From Dermatophilaceae bacterium (lineage in GTDB: Bacteria; Actinomycetota; Actinomycetes; Actinomycetales; Dermatophilaceae), in NCBI GenBank assembly GCA_013361975.1, contig JABFXB010000151.1:1-7011 (forward strand): a DNA stretch of 7,011 nt, in the 5' to 3' direction. Each line of letters opens with the position of its first letter. Position 1 is the first letter of the stretch. The position numbers and the translations under genes are program-made. The notes below the pieces were generated by a model, which was not told the DNA's origin, ran no database searches, and saw nothing but the letters and a program-made list of their open reading frames with translations. This document shows, piece after piece, positions 3,827 to 7,011 of the stretch.

Positions 3827-6676
3827 GTGAGCGACGACCTGCCTCCCACCGACGGAGACGACGTCAACGAGACGCCCGACCAGAACGACACCACCGACGC
3901 GGGCCCCGGCGACACCGGTGACGCGGGTGGTGCCGACCTCGACGCGCTGCTCGGCGGCGGCGACGGCGGCGACGGTGGTGACGGTGGTGACGGGCCGACC
4001 GACGGCGGCGACGGGCCGACCGACTCGGGCGACGAGGGCGACCCCGACGCCAAGGCGGTCGTGGTCCCGACCGACATCGCCCAGCACGACCGGGTCGAGC
4101 CGATCGACCTCAACACCGAGATGCAGCGCAGCTACATCGAGTACGCCATGTCGGTCATCGTCTCGCGTGCGCTCCCCGACGTGCGCGACGGCCTCAAGCC
4201 CGTGCACCGCCGCATCGTCTACGCCATGTACGACGGCGGCTACCGCCCCGACCGCGGCTTCAACAAGTGCGCGCGCGTCGTCGGCGACGTCATGGGCCAC
4301 TACCACCCGCACGGCGACTCGGCGATCTACGACGCCCTCGTGCGCCTCGTGCAGGACTGGTCGCTGCGCTACCCGCTCGTCCAGGGCCAGGGCAACTTCG
4401 GCTCGCGCGGCAACGACGGCGCCGCGGCGCCCCGTTACACCGAGTGCCGGATGGCGCCGATCGCCATGGAGATGGTGCGCGACATCGACCAGGACACCGT
4501 CGACTTCGTGCCGAACTACGACGGCAAGACGATGCAGCCGGCCGTCCTGCCGAGCCGCTTCCCCAACCTGCTCGTCAACGGCTCGGCCGGCATCGCGGTC
4601 GGCATGGCCACCCAGATCCCCTCGCACAACCTGCGCGAGGTCGCGGCCGGCGCGCAGTACTACCTCGAGCACCCCGACATCCCGCGCGAGGAGCTCCTCG
4701 AGGCGCTGCTCGGCATCATCAAGGGCCCCGACTTCCCCACCGGCTCGCTCATCATGGGCCACCGCGGCATCGAGGACGCCTACCGCACCGGCCGAGGGTC
4801 GATCATCATGCGGGCCGTCGTCAACGTCGAGGAGATCCGCAACCGGCAGACGCTCGTCGTCACCGAGCTGCCCTACCAGGTCAACCCCGACATGCTCGCC
4901 ATGAAGATCGCCGACCTCGTCAAGGACGGCAAGATCGCGGGCATCGCCGACATCACCGACGAGACGTCGGGTCGCACGGGTCTGCGCATCGTCATCACGC
5001 TCAAGCGCGACGCGGTCGCCAAGGTCGTGCTCAACAACCTCTACAAGCACACGCAGCTGCAGACGACGTTCGGCGCCAACATGCTGGCGCTCGTCGACGA
5101 CGTGCCCCGCACGCTGCCGCTCGACGCGTTCATCCGGCACTGGGTCGACCACCAGATCGAGGTCATCGTCCGGCGCACGCAGTTCCGCCTGCGCAAGGCC
5201 GAGGCCGACATCCACATCCTGCGTGGTCTGCTCAAGGCGCTCGACCGCCTCGACGAGGTCATCGCCCTCATCCGCGGCTCGCGCACCGTCGAGATCGCCC
5301 GCGACGGCCTCATCGAGCTGCTCGAGATCGACGAGATCCAGGCCAACGCGATCCTCAACATGCAGCTGCGTCGCCTCGCGGCCCTCGAGCGCGAGAAGCT
5401 CATCGAGGCGCACGACGAGCTGCAGGCCCTCATCGACGAGTACAACGCGATCCTCGCCTCGCCCGAGCGGCAGCGCGAGATCGTCAGCGAGGAGCTCGCC
5501 GACATCGTCGAGCGCTACGGCGACGAGCGCCGCACGACGATCGTGCCCTTCGACGGCGACATGTCGATGGAGGACCTCATCCCCGAGGAGGACGTCGTCG
5601 TCACGATCACCCGGGGCGGCTACGCCAAGCGCACCCGCGTCGACCAGTACCGCTCGCAGAAGCGAGGTGGCAAGGGCGTGCGTGGCGCGACGCTGCGCGG
5701 TGAGGACGTCGTCGAGCACTTCTTCACGACGACGACCCATCACTGGCTGCTCTTCTTCACCAACCTCGGCCGCGTCTACCGGGCCAAGGCGTACGAGCTG
5801 CCCGAGGGCTCGCGCGACAGCAAGGGCCAGCACGTGGCCAACCTGCTCGCGTTCCAGCCGGGCGAGCAGATCGCCCAGGTGCTCGCGATCCGCGACTACG
5901 AGGCGGGCGACTACCTCGTGCTCGCGACCCGGCGCGGTCTCGTCAAGAAGACCCGTCTGGCCGACTACGACTCCAACCGGTCCGGCGGCCTCATCGCCGT
6001 GAACCTGCGCGAGGGCGACGAGCTCGTCGGCGCCGGCCTCTCGTCCAACCGCGACGACCTGCTCCTCGTCTCGCGCAAGGGCCAGTCGGTGCGCTTCACC
6101 GCCACCGACGAGGCGCTGCGCCCGATGGGCCGGTCGACCTCCGGTGTCACCGGCATGAAGTTCCGTGACGGCGACGACCTGCTGGCGATGTCGGTCGTCG
6201 AGGAGGGCGAGAGCCCCGACGTGTTCGTCGTCTTCGAGAACGGCCTCGCCAAGCGGACCCCGGTGTCGGAGTACCGCCTCCAGGGCCGCGGCGGTCTGGG
6301 CATCAAGGTGGCCAAGCTGTCGGAGAAGGGCGGCGACCTCGTCGGGGCCCTCACCGTCGTCGAGACCGACGAGGTCATGGTCGTGATGGAGAAGGGCAAG
6401 ATCGTGCGTTCGCGCGTCGACGAGGTGCGCCACACCGGCCGTTCGTCGCAGGGCGTGAAGTTCGCGACACCCGACAAGGGCGACTCGATCGTGGCCGTCG
6501 CCCGCAACGCCGAGTCGGCCACCGCGGTCGAGGAGATCGAGGCCGGTGAGCCCGTCGACCAGCCGTCCGGCACGGGAGCGCCCGCTACGGTTCCCGTCGA
6601 TGATGGCGTACCGTCGGACGAGACCTCGACTGGCGAGGATGGTTCGTCCGAGGACGACAACGGAGGTGACGCATGA
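3827..6676 (+). CDS. gyrA: DNA gyrase subunit A
   Basis: 949-residue DNA-cleaving and wrapping subunit of gyrase, longer than the 838-residue M. tuberculosis protein. An Asp/Gly-rich tail (about 1-80) precedes the conserved start EPIDLNTEMQRSYIEYAMSV. The winged-helix/tower breakage-reunion domain spans about 90-590. Tyr204, in APRYTE, is the catalytic tyrosine that links to DNA, with Arg203 beside it. The quinolone-contact region reads HPHGDSAIYD at 160-169: Ser165 and Asp169 correspond to E. coli Ser83 and Asp87, the susceptible-type residues. The C-terminal beta-pinwheel spans about 590-895, with the GyrA box QKRGGKG at 611-617 (one conservative change from QRRGGKG) and repeated blade motifs such as RRGLVKKT, NGLAKRTPVSEY and GKIVRSRVDEV. 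The GyrA box is what separates gyrase from topoisomerase IV and is needed for DNA wrapping. An acidic tail (about 900-949) ends the protein; in E. coli such a tail modulates supercoiling. The stop overlaps the next gene by ATGA. Confidence 0.98.
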   Translation: MSDDLPPTDGDDVNETPDQNDTTDAGPGDTGDAGGADLDALLGGGDGGDGGDGGDGPTDGGDGPTDSGDEGDPDAKAVVVPTDIAQHDRVEPIDLNTEMQRSYIEYAMSVIVSRALPDVRDGLKPVHRRIVYAMYDGGYRPDRGFNKCARVVGDVMGHYHPHGDSAIYDALVRLVQDWSLRYPLVQGQGNFGSRGNDGAAAPRYTECRMAPIAMEMVRDIDQDTVDFVPNYDGKTMQPAVLPSRFPNLLVNGSAGIAVGMATQIPSHNLREVAAGAQYYLEHPDIPREELLEALLGIIKGPDFPTGSLIMGHRGIEDAYRTGRGSIIMRAVVNVEEIRNRQTLVVTELPYQVNPDMLAMKIADLVKDGKIAGIADITDETSGRTGLRIVITLKRDAVAKVVLNNLYKHTQLQTTFGANMLALVDDVPRTLPLDAFIRHWVDHQIEVIVRRTQFRLRKAEADIHILRGLLKALDRLDEVIALIRGSRTVEIARDGLIELLEIDEIQANAILNMQLRRLAALEREKLIEAHDELQALIDEYNAILASPERQREIVSEELADIVERYGDERRTTIVPFDGDMSMEDLIPEEDVVVTITRGGYAKRTRVDQYRSQKRGGKGVRGATLRGEDVVEHFFTTTTHHWLLFFTNLGRVYRAKAYELPEGSRDSKGQHVANLLAFQPGEQIAQVLAIRDYEAGDYLVLATRRGLVKKTRLADYDSNRSGGLIAVNLREGDELVGAGLSSNRDDLLLVSRKGQSVRFTATDEALRPMGRSTSGVTGMKFRDGDDLLAMSVVEEGESPDVFVVFENGLAKRTPVSEYRLQGRGGLGIKVAKLSEKGGDLVGALTVVETDEVMVVMEKGKIVRSRVDEVRHTGRSSQGVKFATPDKGDSIVAVARNAESATAVEEIEAGEPVDQPSGTGAPATVPVDDGVPSDETSTGEDGSSEDDNGGDA
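3953..4030 (+). repeat. In-frame Gly-Gly-Asp tandem repeats in the gyrA 5' end
   Basis: GGC/GGT-GGC/GGT-GAC units encode GGD repeated about four times (residues 45-55). Two exact copies of GACGGGCCGACCGAC follow at 3989-4003 and 4010-4024 (GDGPTD, 21-base period). All units are multiples of three bases, so copy-number change would keep the frame. The encoded segment is flexible and acidic and precedes the gyrase core. Confidence 0.75.
6662..6669 (+). promoter_or_regulatory. Ribosome binding site of the gene after gyrA
   Basis: GGAGGTGA is a perfect match to the anti-Shine-Dalgarno sequence. It lies inside the last codons of gyrA, with GGAGG ending 6 bases before ATG 6673. With the ATGA overlap it indicates re-initiation or coupled translation. 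Confidence 0.8.
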
Positions 6677-7011
6677 GCACGACCAGCTCTGGAGGGTCGT
6701 TCGGCGCGGCCGGCTACGGTGCCGGCACGTCGCGGGGCTCAGGCAGCGGCAAGAGCGCCACCTCGAGCGGCAGTTCGAGCAGCTCCAGCGCGGGCTCGAC
6801 CAGCGGTTCCGGCGACTCGGGCAGCAGCTCGGCCAACGGCCACTACGGCTCTGGAGGTGCCGCGTACTCCTCGGGCTCCGGCTCCGGTGCGGGCACGTCC
6901 AGTTCGTCGGGCTCGTCGGGCTCGTCGGGCTCGTCGGGCAGCACCTCGGGCGCCTCCGCCGGCGACACGACGACGTCGCTCTCGCGCGGAGCGGTGACCA
7001 CGCGTACGGCC
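6673..7011 (+). CDS. Ser/Gly-rich N-terminus of a probable DUF3566 membrane protein (C-terminus missing)
   Basis: 113 codons are visible from ATG 6673, and the frame stays open to the window edge. The sequence is almost entirely Ser, Gly, Ala and Thr (for example MSTTSSGGSFGAAGYGAGTS) up to about residue 100. It then changes to SLSRGAVTTRTA, which looks like the start of an ordered region. No hydrophobic segment or recognisable domain is reached. In many actinobacteria, including M. tuberculosis (Rv0007), the gene directly after gyrA encodes a DUF3566 protein with a long low-complexity N-terminus followed by two membrane helices. The assignment rests on this conserved position and similar architecture, not on domain residues. 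The ATGA overlap and strong ribosome site place it firmly in the gyrB-gyrA operon. The DUF3566 function is not established; a membrane or cell-envelope role is inferred from its helices in relatives. Confidence 0.75.
   Translation, partial: MSTTSSGGSFGAAGYGAGTSRGSGSGKSATSSGSSSSSSAGSTSGSGDSGSSSANGHYGSGGAAYSSGSGSGAGTSSSSGSSGSSGSSGSTSGASAGDTTTSLSRGAVTTRTA
6904..6939 (+). repeat. Four perfect copies of a 9-base repeat
   Basis: TCGTCGGGC occurs four times head to tail without a mismatch and in frame, encoding SSG four times (residues 78-89) in the low-complexity part of the gene after gyrA. The identical third-position bases suggest recent expansion by slippage or unequal recombination. Gain or loss of units would change the tail length but not the frame. 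Confidence 0.85.

Noticed and set aside
3548..6433. A 961-codon open frame antisense to gyrA, and a 634-codon one antisense to gyrB (1527-3431)
   Set aside because: Long antisense frames arise from GC-rich third positions. Their products are repetitive Val/Asp/Leu/Ala/Arg sequence with no domain, while the plus strand encodes complete gyrase subunits.
1..7011. CRISPR arrays, tRNA or rRNA genes, insertion sequences, defence or phage genes
   Set aside because: No spaced direct repeats, tRNA-like cloverleaf, transposase motif or element ends were found; the space is accounted for by the five genes and two spacers.

Overview
The window is visibly GC-rich, and its codons end almost always in G or C. 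It carries the conserved actinobacterial gyrase neighbourhood: gyrB, then gyrA, then a Ser/Gly-rich protein in the position usually held by the DUF3566 membrane protein. GyrB and GyrA read as actinobacterial proteins. Details such as the AAPRYTECRM active-site context in GyrA suggest Micrococcales, perhaps near Intrasporangiaceae. That placement is recognition from memory, not a search result. The region is probably close to the chromosomal replication origin, because gyrB-gyrA normally follows dnaA-dnaN-recF in these bacteria and a parS-type centromere site lies inside the operon.

Layout. Positions 1-1061 hold a minus-strand operon. It encodes a 168-residue SigE-family (ECF-type) sigma factor (1061 to 555) and, overlapping it by ATGA, a single-pass membrane protein that runs off the left edge (558 to 1) and is a candidate anti-sigma partner. 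A 480-base divergent spacer (1062-1541) separates this from gyrB. It contains several exact inverted repeats, a strong candidate hairpin just before gyrB, a weak gyrB -10 hexamer and an ECF-promoter-like motif. gyrB (1542-3725, GTG start) and gyrA (3827-6676, GTG start) follow on the plus strand. They are separated by a 101-base spacer with a parS-like site at 3751-3764, almost exactly centred in a larger 10-bp inverted repeat (arms 3734-3743 and 3773-3782). The third gene (6673 to the right edge) overlaps the gyrA stop by ATGA and has a perfect Shine-Dalgarno sequence.

How it works together. GyrB (ATPase plus TOPRIM) and GyrA (DNA cleavage plus C-terminal wrapping domain) form the A2B2 gyrase that introduces negative supercoils. 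Catalytic and ATP-binding residues are all in place, and the GyrA quinolone-contact positions look like the susceptible type. The parS site would let ParB load within the gyrase operon, linking chromosome segregation to this locus. The sigma/membrane-protein pair is a separate envelope-sensing type regulatory unit placed where recF/DUF721 would normally lie, so it may be an insertion or a local rearrangement.

The genes are of known families. The points most worth a second look are the parS site nested in a second dyad, the recurrence of that dyad's arm sequence upstream of the sigma gene, the stable hairpin in the gyrB leader, and the different low-complexity N-termini of the three gyr-operon proteins.
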